DNA of 42,398 nucleotides from Bryobacterales bacterium (GCA_022826925.1 JAJDTX010000126.1:1-42398); one strand, 5' to 3'. Numbered from the stretch's first letter, positions 18,304-27,132 are shown. Made by a program: numbers and translations. The notes: generated from the letters alone by a model not told the origin.

Positions 18304-18554
18304 CAGACGGTCACTGCTTCCAGATAACGATGAAGAGATGCGACCGATATGTAGTGCACCGCGTCATCGAAATCGGGGTCGATATCGAAGGCCTTGTTGA
18401 TCGCGCAAAAGACACTCATGAAAGAGAGAGAATCCCATTCGCCGACCGTCTCCATCGAGGCTGAAGGACCAAGGGTCAGTTCCGCATTGCCGCTCTCATG
18501 ACGCAATGTCGACTGGATGATTTCGATAATGCGCGCCTCCAGTGAGTCAGCCAT
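18303..18554 (-). CDS. dltC: Acyl/aminoacyl carrier protein (DltC-like)
   Basis: An 83-residue acidic carrier protein. The phosphopantetheine site is GEWDSLS with Ser42 as the attachment residue. Length and a four-helix pattern fit DltC and other stand-alone carriers. It is wedged between the sulfotransferase-like gene (eight-base overlap) and the ligase gene (ATGA overlap), so the ligase is its obvious loading enzyme. In the DltC-DltA-DltB-DltX scheme it delivers the amino acid to the membrane acyltransferase. Confidence 0.85.
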   Translation of the reverse strand: MADSLEARIIEIIQSTLRHESGNAELTLGPSASMETVGEWDSLSFMSVFCAINKAFDIDPDFDDAVHYISVASLHRYLEAVTV

Positions 18555-19425
18555 AGATTTCGTCCTCCAGGGGGCGTGCTCGTTCCGCGTAGAATGCCCG
18601 TTCCGCCGCACTCCAGCTTGCGACGCGACCGATCTGGTAGGATTGACGCTGATTGGTCTTCGATCCCGAAGACTCAAGGCATCGGGAAAGTGTTGCAGGG
18701 GAGAGAACCTCCATCTGCTGCAGCAAGTCTGTCCAGAATTTCTCCGGTCTTTCGATCAGGTCCTCGAAGAAGAACCGATGGCAATTCGCGTTGTCGCGAG
18801 CGAACCGGTGCAGGTACCCATTGACTGCTGTCCAGAGCCAGGTGTTGCGCTGGATGGCGGACCACTTCGACCATGACACATGATCCTGATGGTCAGGCGC
18901 CGGCTTGAGCCTGCCGATCGAGATAAACTTTTCTCGGTCCGTGAGCGGCTTGGATCGATCCGGCCAACCTGCCGGCTGCAAGTCCTCGCCCCTCACGATC
19001 GTCGCCGATCGAACGAACCCCTCGCAGCGACGGAAGATCACGAACAGCAAGGCGTCCGGGTGGCGTCTGGCAATCGCCTCGACCAGGGGCGCATTGTAGA
19101 AGGCCGCGTCGACAATCAGTCGCGCTCCGTCAGCGGCGGCGCTGAGGGCAGCCAAGTCGCGCTTCTCAGCGACGAGCCGGTCGGCGTAGTCGGGGTCGTG
19201 CCAAGCCTTGCGGTTGTGAACATTGATCAGGGGCAGTCGCGGAACTCGCCCGGCACCTAGCTGATGGCCCTCGTGCAGCCCCACCACGTCCGGCAGTCGG
19301 TCAAGGCACTCCGCCAGAAACATCGTCGCGGTGCGGCCGGTGCTCGCGCAACAGACGAATCGAGCCGCCGCGGGCGTGAGAATTACGTCCGTTGCGCGTC
19401 GGGAGGAAATGCAATCACGCACCAC
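18547..19425 (-). CDS. Sulfotransferase-like P-loop protein
   Basis: About 292 residues from a GTG at 19425, which has GGAGAG nine bases upstream. A 5' extended form from 19578 is possible but has no ribosome site. The N-terminus has a PAPS-binding-like loop (RFVCCASTGRTATMFLAECL), and a later VIFRRCEGFVRSATI resembles the 3'-phosphate loop of sulfotransferases. A further FFFEDLIERPEKFWTDLL block is typical of the family. The stop overlaps the carrier gene, so it belongs to the same operon. It could sulfate the same envelope polymer or its lipid carrier. This enzyme is not part of Gram-positive dlt operons. The substrate is unknown. Confidence 0.65.
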   Translation of the reverse strand: MVRDCISSRRATDVILTPAAARFVCCASTGRTATMFLAECLDRLPDVVGLHEGHQLGAGRVPRLPLINVHNRKAWHDPDYADRLVAEKRDLAALSAAADGARLIVDAAFYNAPLVEAIARRHPDALLFVIFRRCEGFVRSATIVRGEDLQPAGWPDRSKPLTDREKFISIGRLKPAPDHQDHVSWSKWSAIQRNTWLWTAVNGYLHRFARDNANCHRFFFEDLIERPEKFWTDLLQQMEVLSPATLSRCLESSGSKTNQRQSYQIGRVASWSAAERAFYAERARPLEDEIYG

Positions 19426-19654
19426 TGTCTGCGACTCTCCGTTCCATAATCGACTCTCCTGCTGTGGCCTCCGACCGAAGCAGCGGTCCCGGGCAGCGGC
19501 CGGCTTTATGCACTCGTGCGGCGGCTTTACGAAAGGACTTTCATTCAAGCGATTCGGGGTTGATCGAGCAGTAAACATAGGCGCATTGCTCGACTGTAAT
19601 GTTCGATAGAAGATCCTTCATCGCACGCGCATCTTCTCTTGCGGTGGCTTCTTT

Positions 19655-20749
19655 TCAACTGGCGGTTGCCGGGGCGCTTGACGTACCGCGCCCGCGCTTT
19701 GTCCAGATCAGCGCGTCCACCACGTAGTGATGGAAGTTGATGATCTGATACAGAACGATCGTCGCCGAGAACCCCGCGAAGAGCAACCAGTCTATGGTCC
19801 GCAGTACCCCCCAATAGAAGGCACCGGTGATAGCAAGACATACCAGCAAGTACAGCCACAACCGTCCACTCTGGCTGATATACGATAGAAAACGCGCATT
19901 CGGATCCCGCCCCCGTGCAAAACGCTTGTTGTTGAACATCCAGACAAAAAGGATGTACTGGTAGTTGTGCCAGATGTTGATCATCAGCCATCCCAGAGTG
20001 ATGTCGGATATCCAGACGTATCCGAGGCCGAAGATCGCGAAGTGAGTCAGCATGTAGAGCGTGTGGACGGTGGCAAGGCGTCCGCGCCACAGGGCCACCA
20101 GACGCCGTCCAGCCCAAACCAGAAGCAGCGCCCCCATGACGTAGCCCGCGGTGCTGGCGACCGACTCCGGGACCGGAAACGTCCAGAGTTCCATGCCGAT
20201 GAAATGCTCGTGATCCTGGCTGGAGCGAAGCAGGATTCCGTAGACCGGCATCGCGAAGAAGATCGCCTGGTCGAGCCATCCGTCCTCGTAGAGACTGTTT
20301 GGATCCGTCCGGCGATAGGCGCGTGAAATTCCCCAGCTCTGCCGCGTGTAGTGCCACCATTGCCAATAGAAATAGATCGTTACGATGACCCAGATCCCGA
20401 CCGTCCAGGCAAGCAAAACGGTGACCGCGGCAATGACCGGGACGAGGTAGGCGATCATCCACCGGTGCTCACGGAAGCTCGCCCTGTCGAAGCAGAGCCT
20501 CGTGTAGGTGGAGATCACGTGGTGATATCCCAGCACCCAGAGATCGACCACCAGGATCGGGTAGAACCAGGACGGCTCGTAAAGGATCGCGGCTCCACAG
20601 AGCAGCGCGAGAGAGATTCCACCGAATATGAGTGCGCTGTCGAAACCGGCACCACGCAGCCATGCCAGGGACCGCGGCTCGCTGTGTGATGCCGCAGCCG
20701 GAATCGGCTCTCTCGGTCTGGCGTAGCCCGGCATTCGATCCCCGCTCAT
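19655..20749 (-). CDS. Polytopic membrane protein with conserved histidine clusters, unknown function
   Basis: A 364-residue protein with about eight to nine hydrophobic segments. Paired histidines and aromatic residues lie at membrane edges: GYHHVISTYTRL, WWHYTRQSWG, IWHNYQYILFVW and NFHHYVVDALIW. Such His clusters suggest a bound metal or a membrane enzyme such as a hydroxylase or desaturase-like protein, but I do not recognise the family. The ATG at 20749 is preferred over a TTG at 20776. It is the first gene of the leftward cluster that leads into the D-alanylation-like genes, with a 229-bp spacer before the sulfotransferase-like start, so co-transcription is likely but not certain. Confidence 0.6.
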   Translation of the reverse strand: MSGDRMPGYARPREPIPAAASHSEPRSLAWLRGAGFDSALIFGGISLALLCGAAILYEPSWFYPILVVDLWVLGYHHVISTYTRLCFDRASFREHRWMIAYLVPVIAAVTVLLAWTVGIWVIVTIYFYWQWWHYTRQSWGISRAYRRTDPNSLYEDGWLDQAIFFAMPVYGILLRSSQDHEHFIGMELWTFPVPESVASTAGYVMGALLLVWAGRRLVALWRGRLATVHTLYMLTHFAIFGLGYVWISDITLGWLMINIWHNYQYILFVWMFNNKRFARGRDPNARFLSYISQSGRLWLYLLVCLAITGAFYWGVLRTIDWLLFAGFSATIVLYQIINFHHYVVDALIWTKRGRGTSSAPATAS

Positions 20750-21430
20750 CGATCCGCACCTATGGACTTGTCGCAACCAGTCATTGGATGAAAACTTGAT
20801 CTTTCACTCGAAAGAGTCATGATACACCGCGTCAAGGGATGATGCCGTTACCGCGGTGCAACCTCGTATCCGGGAAACGCATATGTAGCCCAACTCCTTC
20901 CCGGTTCTTTTGGCCGAGAGATGAACGTAGCCGACGCTCTCTTCGACACGCCCCAACCTTATACCTCCGTGTGTAGCGCCCAAGACTACCACACTCGACT
21001 CCACTCATTTTGATCGACTGATTGATACAGTGTCGCGAGTATTTTCTGCTACTAAATCGTAGGAATTACTCAGTCCAGTACCGATTCTATAGCCAATATA
21101 TGTTAGCACTATTGAGCTGTGCATGCAAGAAAAAGTGCGTACGGTGCAGCGTTTCCTGAAGATGGAAACGTCGTAGTATTGCGAACTTCGGCACCGTAGA
21201 GCGAGACTGGCGGCGCGATCTGGCACCAGCGGGTTCGGAACGTGAAACACGTGCGCGGCACCGTCGACCGAAGCCGTTTGGAGCGAACGGGCTCGCTCGC
21301 CAGGGGTGTCATCGCGCCGAGGCTCGTCGTCTCGCCGGCGGACTGTCGTGGTTCGCAGCATGGCAGGTTCCTTCCAGCGAGGGCTGGCACGATGAGGCGG
21401 AGAAATTCGACCGGTCTCAATGGCGCACGC
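20750..21430 (-). other. AT-richer non-coding gap between two leftward operons
   Basis: These 681 bases are visibly poorer in G+C than both sides, especially 20790-21170. No protein-like frame stands out. A 66-codon frame (21004-20804) begins with GTG without a ribosome site and looks like chance. The gap is the natural place for the promoter of the leftward acylation cluster, but I found no pair of -35 and -10 boxes good enough to call. Low G+C may reflect a regulatory region or transferred DNA. Confidence 0.4.
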
Positions 21431-22642
21431 TCAGCAAGGTTCCAGGAAATACTCGTCGACAGCCTTGAGGATCGCTACGGCCAGCGCCCTCCTGTGATTG
21501 ACGCTCTTCAGGCGTTCGGCATCCTGCTCGTTGGACAAGAAGCCGAGCTCGATCAGGACCGACGGGACATCCGGTGCCTTGAGCACGCGGAACTCCGCCA
21601 TTCGGTGGGAGCGGTTGACGAGGGGAGCCACATCGCCGAGCGCGGGGACCAGCAGTCCTGCAAGTACAACGGAACAGTTCATGGTTCCCTGCTGCTCCAT
21701 CGAAGCAAGAACCGCAGCGACATCGGGATCAAGCTGCTCCGGCACCTCTATACCGGCGGCGATGTCAGCCTTGTTCTCGAACCTGGCGAGCTCGGCTGTC
21801 TCGGCGTCGGAGGCCTCCTCGGACAGGGTGTAGACCGAGGCTCCGTGCACCCGGCGATCATGTACGCGGTCTACGTGAATTGAGAGGAGGACGTCCGCGC
21901 CGGAATTGCGGGCGAATGCCACGCGCTGCCAGAGCCCGACCTTGCGGTCGCTGTCCCGGGTCATTGCCACGCTATAGCGACCGGTTTCCTGGAGAACGTC
22001 GCGAAGCTCACGCGCAAAGGTCAGGACGATAACTTTCTCCTGTACACCACCCGACGAGACCGCCCCGGGATCGCGCCCTCCGTGGCCGGGGTCGAGGGCG
22101 ATGAGGCGGACGAGGGATGGCGGCAGCGGCCTCAACCGTGGCAGCGGCGCAGGGTCCGGCGGCTGAACGCGGACGGTGGCGAGAAACGCCGACGCGGGCA
22201 CGGGGGCGAGATCGAGGATCAGGCGGTAGGGGTTCCTGGAGACTGCGTCGGCCTCAAGCCACTGCGCACTGCCCAGGATGAGCGGCAGATCCAGGTCGAT
22301 CACGATGCGCGAGGTATCGGGCCGGAATTGGCCGAACCGGATCTGAGCCACGCCGTCACGGCCGATGGTGAGAGTGCGATCCGGCAGTACCCAGCGCACC
22401 GGCGACAGATCGATCACCAGCCGCTCCGGCCCGGCCAGAGCGAAGACCTGAAAGTCAACCGCTCCGGTCAGTTCCACGACGAGCCGCGTCCCGTCGCCGT
22501 ACCGATCCACGCGCACATCCTCCACCGACGGCGCAGCAGCCTCGACTGCGAGCGAAAGTGCGCAGAGCCAGACGACGGTGGCCGCAGCGACGATCCCGCA
22601 CAGCCTCGTCGCACGAACCGTTGCTTTCGTTTGCTGCTGCAA
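21431..22642 (-). CDS. amiC: N-acetylmuramoyl-L-alanine amidase, AmiC-like (AMIN plus Amidase_3)
   Basis: A 403-residue periplasmic zinc amidase that cuts the bond between muramic acid and the stem peptide during daughter-cell separation. It starts at a TTG (22642) with GAGGGG nine bases upstream. The signal peptide ends near residue 36 (VEAAAP). An AMIN domain (about 38-150) would target it to peptidoglycan or the septum. The catalytic domain shows DPGHGGRDPGA, SIHVDR and IELGFLSN, which carry zinc ligands and the catalytic Glu. In AmiC proteins regulated by EnvC/NlpD a helix inserted in this domain blocks the site. The segment after YTLSEEASDAE could play that part. It is not linked by function to the neighbouring acylation genes except as an envelope enzyme. 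Confidence 0.93.
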   Translation of the reverse strand: MQQQTKATVRATRLCGIVAAATVVWLCALSLAVEAAAPSVEDVRVDRYGDGTRLVVELTGAVDFQVFALAGPERLVIDLSPVRWVLPDRTLTIGRDGVAQIRFGQFRPDTSRIVIDLDLPLILGSAQWLEADAVSRNPYRLILDLAPVPASAFLATVRVQPPDPAPLPRLRPLPPSLVRLIALDPGHGGRDPGAVSSGGVQEKVIVLTFARELRDVLQETGRYSVAMTRDSDRKVGLWQRVAFARNSGADVLLSIHVDRVHDRRVHGASVYTLSEEASDAETAELARFENKADIAAGIEVPEQLDPDVAAVLASMEQQGTMNCSVVLAGLLVPALGDVAPLVNRSHRMAEFRVLKAPDVPSVLIELGFLSNEQDAERLKSVNHRRALAVAILKAVDEYFLEPC

Positions 22643-22685
22643 TATGTTGCCCCTCGCAGACCGGAAATAAAGGTTTCCGGGATCC

Positions 22686-23381
22686 TCAGTCCAGCCAGTG
22701 GGTAATGCCCACTTCGACGTTGTGAGCCTCTATGGGTGCGGAGGTGCTGCCGAATCTCGCGTCTTCGGTCGCGAAATAGCGATAGCCCAGCGACGCGGAG
22801 AAGTCCTGGGACAGGTGGTACTGGAGGCCAGTGAACAGCTGCCAGGCAAATACGCTGTCCCGGCCATCGGCTTCGTCGAACGACACACGTGCAATGGAGC
22901 GCATACCGGCGTCGACGCGGGCCATGCCGATGCCGCCGCCGACGTACAAGTTGAGAGGACCCAAATCCAGCGACGACACGACATTCCCCATGACCGAGTA
23001 TGACGTCACGTCGCCGATCGCTCGATAGGGGCCGGGATCGGCAACGCCACCCAGCCGAAAGTTCGATATCCTGTCGATCGCGAAGGTCCGGTACCCGATC
23101 TCCAACTCGCCCCGGACCTCCCACTTCTGGCCGTAGCCCATGACGAGAACGAGACCAGGGCCCCTGTCGAATGCCCCATCCATTCCTCCATTCGGGCTCC
23201 CCGAAGCGTCGTGGAAGTCGGCGTGAACGTCAGCCGGCATGACCAGAGCACCGCTCGCCGAGAGATAGAGGCGCGGCACGCTGTCTTGATTGTCCTGAGC
23301 GAGTACGGCGCCGGCAGTAAACAGTAGAACCACGACTGGCAACAGCACTCTTCCCAACACTCTCACGACACTCACTCCCAT
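22686..23381 (-). CDS. Outer-membrane beta-barrel protein, small porin-like
   Basis: A 231-residue protein from ATG 23381. The signal peptide (VLLPVVVLLFTAGAVLA, cut before QDNQ) is clear. The mature part has alternating beta-strand patterns (YLSASGALVMP, LYVGGGIGMARV, FSASLGYRYFATED) and ends in a short strand typical of eight-stranded OmpA/OmpW-like or 'outer membrane beta-barrel' proteins (VEVGITHWLD). It lies 43 bases before the amidase start and probably shares its transcript. Function is unknown; such proteins are structural or adhesive. Confidence 0.75.
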   Translation of the reverse strand: MGVSVVRVLGRVLLPVVVLLFTAGAVLAQDNQDSVPRLYLSASGALVMPADVHADFHDASGSPNGGMDGAFDRGPGLVLVMGYGQKWEVRGELEIGYRTFAIDRISNFRLGGVADPGPYRAIGDVTSYSVMGNVVSSLDLGPLNLYVGGGIGMARVDAGMRSIARVSFDEADGRDSVFAWQLFTGLQYHLSQDFSASLGYRYFATEDARFGSTSAPIEAHNVEVGITHWLD

Positions 23382-23448
23382 TCCGGTAATAGACAGGCGG
23401 CGCGCTCGGGCGTTCCACGGTCTTCCAGAAGAATGGTTGTCTGTCGCC

Positions 23449-23799
23449 TCATGTGCAGAACACGGCATAAATCGCCTCTTCCCTGTCCTGGTGCATGACG
23501 TTGACTTCCTCGATGAGCCAGTAGCGAGTGAGCGCTATCAGTCCGTCTCCGGCTTCGGGGCGAGGCCGGCCCATCAGTAGGAACACGGCGGAATCGTCCC
23601 GGTGCGGGAACTGTTCGGCGGCGTGGTGGTCGGCCTGGACCAACTGCCGCTCCACGCGGTCCGCGCCGTCCACCACGGCATCGGGGGGGCGGGGGTCTTG
23701 GTTGCGCTGCCTTAGGTGCCAGCCCGTAAAGCCGAACTCCCTGAGGTGTCGGGCGGCCGTCAGCGCGGCCGGATTGCGCTCAAGGCTGCGTCTGCTCAT
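23449..23799 (-). CDS. Conserved-looking small soluble protein, unknown
   Basis: A 116-residue protein starting at ATG 23799 with GAGGAA ten bases upstream. It opens with basic residues (MSRRSLERNPAAL) and has no signal or membrane segment. The C-terminal half (ADHHAAEQFPHRDDSAVFL, then a hydrophobic run) reads as folded protein. No family is recognised. It is 67 bases upstream of the beta-barrel gene, on the same strand, so the three genes may form one transcript. Confidence 0.5.
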   Translation of the reverse strand: MSRRSLERNPAALTAARHLREFGFTGWHLRQRNQDPRPPDAVVDGADRVERQLVQADHHAAEQFPHRDDSAVFLLMGRPRPEAGDGLIALTRYWLIEEVNVMHQDREEAIYAVFCT

Positions 23800-24541
23800 G
23801 GATCGAAGGTTCCTCAGCGCGCGTTTGTTGTTCGAGATAATCCGGCTGCAACGGCACTGGTGGCCCTGGCCTCGCCAGCGTTTGCCGTTGCAGTCGAGTA
23901 GCCGGCGACCGGGTCGTCCGGTCGCCGGGGGCCTATCTGCGACCTCGGGCGGTTTCGAGCCCGATGTGCATGGTCTTCGGCGCCCGCATCTGCCCGGCTT
24001 CCGTCCGGCACCGCCGGCGTTGGGGACAAGAATCCGTGCACAGCTGCAAGGAAGTGCAGCCTCGAACTCCTTCTTGCTCGGCCGTTCACGTCCCTCTCTC
24101 ATTTCGTGCCACGGCAGCGCGGCACGCCCGACAAGCCGGAAGGGGTTAGCCGGCGCGGGCGGACTTGGCGGCGAGGCCCGGGTATGTGCGAGTACCTCGC
24201 CTGTAGGTCGGCAAATTTCTCGCTCCCGGAGCGCTCCGGCGATGGTGCCCGGTGAGGCATTCATGGAGAGGCAGGTCTCGTATGCGTTGTTCATTCTGTT
24301 CTTCACGGTGCCGGAGAAGCAGAGAGAAACGTCCTTGCCGATCCGGGATTGTAGGAGCGTCGAGTGCCGGACTTCGTCACCGGTGCGATACTGGCGCACA
24401 GGAAGCGCCGGCCGCCGGCCAGGGGCACGCCTGGTGTGCATGTCTTCGCTGGGAGCCGGAGATACGCCATGGACGAGGCGGACCGCTTCTCCTCGCTCCA
24501 GCCGGACCGGGCGGACAATATCTGCGCGGCAGGACGGTCGT
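23800..24541 (-). other. 742-bp region without a convincing gene
   Basis: Open frames exist on both strands but have poor starts, no ribosome sites and compositions typical of GC-rich chance frames. No Flp pilin-like peptide was found here, although it lies near the Tad genes. One strong hairpin is listed at 23902-23928. The stretch may hold the promoter for the three leftward genes and the end of the pilus transcript. Confidence 0.4.
23902..23928 (-). terminator. Perfect 10-bp GC hairpin
   Basis: CCGGCGACCG (23902-23911) pairs exactly with CGGTCGCCGG (23919-23928) around a 7-nt loop. It lies about 100 bases upstream of the small unknown gene and downstream of the nuclease gene, where a leftward pilus transcript should end. 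No T-run follows, so Rho-independent function is uncertain. Confidence 0.4.
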
Positions 24542-25288
24542 TCACCGGCGCGATCTCCTCCACCCTGCCGCCTCAGCCTCGGCCTCGGTGCAGAACCAGC
24601 GTTCGCCCCTTGCTGAATCGATCCGGGTCCGCTCGTAGTATTGCCCGCCCGGAAGGTGGTAGATGCGCTCTCCGTCGCGGGCGATATTCCCCTTGATGAG
24701 GCAGTTACCGGGAGTGTGATCTTCCTTTCGGGGCCTGACCTGACATGTCGAGAGCAGGCGCTCCCCCGCGCGCCAGTCCCAGGGCGCGACGAACTCGCCG
24801 TGCCAGAGACCCCTCCGGGACTCTCTTGCCGATGCCTCTTCGCTCACGTAGGCGTCCGAATACTGGCGATAGGCCAGCGCCCACCCTTGGATGACCAGCC
24901 AGGCTCCCAGGTCACCGCCGCCGACGCGGCAGAGCGCCACGAGGCGGCCGTAGCGGTCCCGATCCCTCTCCTCGCAGTCCACGAGGCCGCCGCCGATCCG
25001 ATCTCTCAGTGCACGCGTTGCCTGCCTGCCGCACTTCCGGGCCGTGCCGCCGACGCAACAGAGCTGTTCGCTTTCCGGCGCATCGATCCCGTGTAGCCGG
25101 ATGCGGCTACCACTCACCTCGATGGTGTCGCCGTCGATCACCCGAGCCAGCCCGGACACATCCGCATGGGCGGATCCCGACAGAACGGCGGTCAGGAAAA
25201 GGAGACATGCCGCCACCAAGCCCACTACGCTTCCGACTCTCGGGCCTCCGCGAACGCGGCATGAGAGAAACCAATTGTCGACCGGCAC
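24542..25288 (-). CDS. Secreted SNase-type (thermonuclease) nuclease
   Basis: A 248-residue protein from a GTG at 25288, with GGGAGA eight bases upstream and only two bases after the TadZ stop. A signal segment ends near residue 44 (LSGSAHA). The nuclease fold follows: VIDGDTIEVSG, RLHGIDAPESEQ, DRDRYGRLVALC and the late ESRRGLWHGEF. The Arg, Glu and Arg expected in the SNase active site are present in the second and third blocks. A C-terminal extension (NCLIKGNIARDGERIYHLPG ... YYERTRI) is a small added domain seen in some nucleases of this family. Extracellular or periplasmic DNA degradation is likely. Its tight spacing to the pilus genes suggests co-expression. Confidence 0.85.
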   Translation of the reverse strand: MPVDNWFLSCRVRGGPRVGSVVGLVAACLLFLTAVLSGSAHADVSGLARVIDGDTIEVSGSRIRLHGIDAPESEQLCCVGGTARKCGRQATRALRDRIGGGLVDCEERDRDRYGRLVALCRVGGGDLGAWLVIQGWALAYRQYSDAYVSEEASARESRRGLWHGEFVAPWDWRAGERLLSTCQVRPRKEDHTPGNCLIKGNIARDGERIYHLPGGQYYERTRIDSARGERWFCTEAEAEAAGWRRSRR

Positions 25289-25290
25289 CG

Positions 25291-26433
25291 TCAGTCTCCC
25301 TGCGGCACGGCGGCGCTCTCGAGGATACGATCCAGCACTTGCCGCACGGCGTTGCGCCACGCCCGTCCGGGCTGCTTCGACCTGCCCTCGGTGGCTTCCG
25401 CGTGAATTGCGGAATCGAAGGGCACCACGATGTCGGGTTTGCGGTCGCCCAACGCATAGCGGATATGCGCCGGCGACAACGCGCTTCGCGGCATCCTCGG
25501 CAGGCTTTGCACCAAGGTCGCGGGGTGGCTCGTACCAAGAAGGGCCAGGCATCGAACCGCAGCACTCAGGCTGGACAGCGTCGGTTCGTAGAGCAGCACG
25601 CGGGCGTCGGTCTGCTGCATGATGTCGAGCTGCGTGACGGGATCCGGGAACCCTCTCACCAGCACCAGGTGCGTCCGGTTGGCCAGGTGCCCGAGCAGCC
25701 TTAGCAGCGAGGCCGGTGAGGGTGCTGTCGGAAGGGCGGAATCCGGAGCGTAGGCTAACAGCGACACTTGGGCATCGACGGGCATGCATACGCCGTCGAT
25801 CCGGTCGGCTGCCGCGCCCACATCGGTGTCGTTCTCGGCCTGTGCGCTCAACGCTTCAAGCAACGCCGGAAGACCCTCGGCAGGCTCGGAGCCCAACAGC
25901 GCGGGAAGCCGTCCGGATATCGGATCGAGATCGACCACCGACACCGTCCGTCCTTCGGCGCCGATGGCACGGGCGAGCGCGGCCACGAGGGTCGAGGTCC
26001 CGCTGCCAGCGCTGCCCGCGAACGCGACCACCCGTCCTGCGTAGGGGCGCTCGGCACCCTCGTCCGTCACCGCCGCGCAGGCCTCGCGCACAAGGGAGGC
26101 GGATACGGGTTTGACCAGATAGTCGGCGATACCCTGCTGAAATAATTCCCGGGTGTACTGCGCCGTGTCGATGGAGCCGATGGCGATCACGGCGGTCTCG
26201 AAGGCGCACACCGCCGTCAGCTCCCGGACGGCCGAGCCAGGTTCCGCGATGCCGTCGAGGTCGACGAACAGTACTCTGGAGGCCGGTTCGTTCGCGAGCG
26301 TGCGCAGTGCCGCTACGAGACGTCCGCGCTGGATCCGCGCCTTGCGGCCCTCGAGCCCGGTACGAAGCGCCCGCAGCGTCTCGCCATCCGAAGCGAACGC
26401 TCGCGCGTAGAGGCTGTCAGGCGAAAGTGCCAT
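25291..26433 (-). CDS. cpaE: CpaE/TadZ pilus localisation ATPase-like protein
   Basis: About 380 residues from ATG 26433 (a GTG at 26445 is also in frame). The first ~125 residues form a degenerate receiver-like domain. Then comes a MinD/ParA-like fold with VVAFAGSAGSGTSTLVAALA and VVDLDPISGRLPALLG. The P-loop reads GSAGSGTST, lacking the usual Lys before Ser/Thr, as reported for many TadZ/CpaE proteins. This family places the Tad pilus apparatus at a cell pole. It follows the lipoprotein and secretin genes on the same strand. TadA, which normally comes next, is absent here and a nuclease gene takes that place. Confidence 0.85.
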   Translation of the reverse strand: MALSPDSLYARAFASDGETLRALRTGLEGRKARIQRGRLVAALRTLANEPASRVLFVDLDGIAEPGSAVRELTAVCAFETAVIAIGSIDTAQYTRELFQQGIADYLVKPVSASLVREACAAVTDEGAERPYAGRVVAFAGSAGSGTSTLVAALARAIGAEGRTVSVVDLDPISGRLPALLGSEPAEGLPALLEALSAQAENDTDVGAAADRIDGVCMPVDAQVSLLAYAPDSALPTAPSPASLLRLLGHLANRTHLVLVRGFPDPVTQLDIMQQTDARVLLYEPTLSSLSAAVRCLALLGTSHPATLVQSLPRMPRSALSPAHIRYALGDRKPDIVVPFDSAIHAEATEGRSKQPGRAWRNAVRQVLDRILESAAVPQGD

Positions 26434-26478
26434 GATCGCGCTCACGGCCGGAGGGGAGCCGGGATGGGCCTCGGTCGC

Positions 26479-26910
26479 TCACGAGCCGCCTCCGATCGAG
26501 GAGGCCGTCTCGGACGGCGCGGGCAACTCGCGAACCTGGTCTCCCACCCAACGCCGGTAGCCGTTCAACGGGGCCCCGCGCGCAGCATGCGTGATCCCGG
26601 AGGATGCGCAGAGCCGCGCCTGCGCGTCGGGATCCAACGCTCCCTCCGGCACCACGTTCGCCGGCCCCATGACGCTCGATGTTGCAGTCGCGCGCTGGCT
26701 CTCATTGCATCCATGCAGCGCGGCCTGCATGGCCTGGTGATAATCCAGCACATGCTCCGTCTCCGCATGCAGAGAGGCGCTCAAGCCGCGCAGGGGAGCG
26801 AAGTAGGTATCCCGTTGCGCCAGCCGCTCCTGGCAGCCGCCGAGAAGCAGGACGACGCACAGGGCGGCGGTGATGGCGGCTGGGAGGCTGCGGGTCGGGA
26901 GGTTAGGCAC
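26479..26910 (-). CDS. Small outer-membrane lipoprotein in the CpaD position
   Basis: A 143-residue protein from GTG 26910 with AGGAAA nine bases upstream. The signal peptide ends in a lipobox (VVLLLGGC), so the mature protein would be lipid-anchored. Three further cysteines follow the anchor region. In many Tad loci a CpaD lipoprotein lies between the secretin and TadZ, and this gene sits exactly there. The sequence is short for CpaD and I cannot align it with confidence. It may be a secretin pilotin-like or pilus-base protein. That role is inference from position only. Confidence 0.6.
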   Translation of the reverse strand: MPNLPTRSLPAAITAALCVVLLLGGCQERLAQRDTYFAPLRGLSASLHAETEHVLDYHQAMQAALHGCNESQRATATSSVMGPANVVPEGALDPDAQARLCASSGITHAARGAPLNGYRRWVGDQVRELPAPSETASSIGGGS

Positions 26911-27132
26911 GACAAAGTTTCCTGCGTTGCGTCGATCAGGCGGGCGTTCTCCATCCGGGATATCGCCGCGGAGGGAGAGGTGACCTTCCGGACATGAGCC
27001 GGCATTCGGACTTGGCACAGCCGCATTGCGGAGGGAGCCGCCCGCGTCGCTCTCCGGCGAAGCGGGGTTATCCACCGGGCGCGGGGCCCTCATGGCGTAC
27101 TCAAGAGGAGAAACTGCACGGCGGCACCGTCC

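Noticed and set aside
20813..20850. A TTGACG and a TATCAT on the - strand as a promoter for the membrane protein gene
   Set aside because: The two boxes are only about five bases apart, so they cannot form one sigma-70 promoter.
20804..21004. A 66-codon frame in the AT-rich gap
   Set aside because: It starts with GTG without a ribosome site and shows no family resemblance.
23528..24616. A 362-codon + strand frame over the gap before the nuclease
   Set aside because: No ribosome site, no domain, it overlaps the small gene at 23449-23799, and its composition is that of a chance GC-rich frame.
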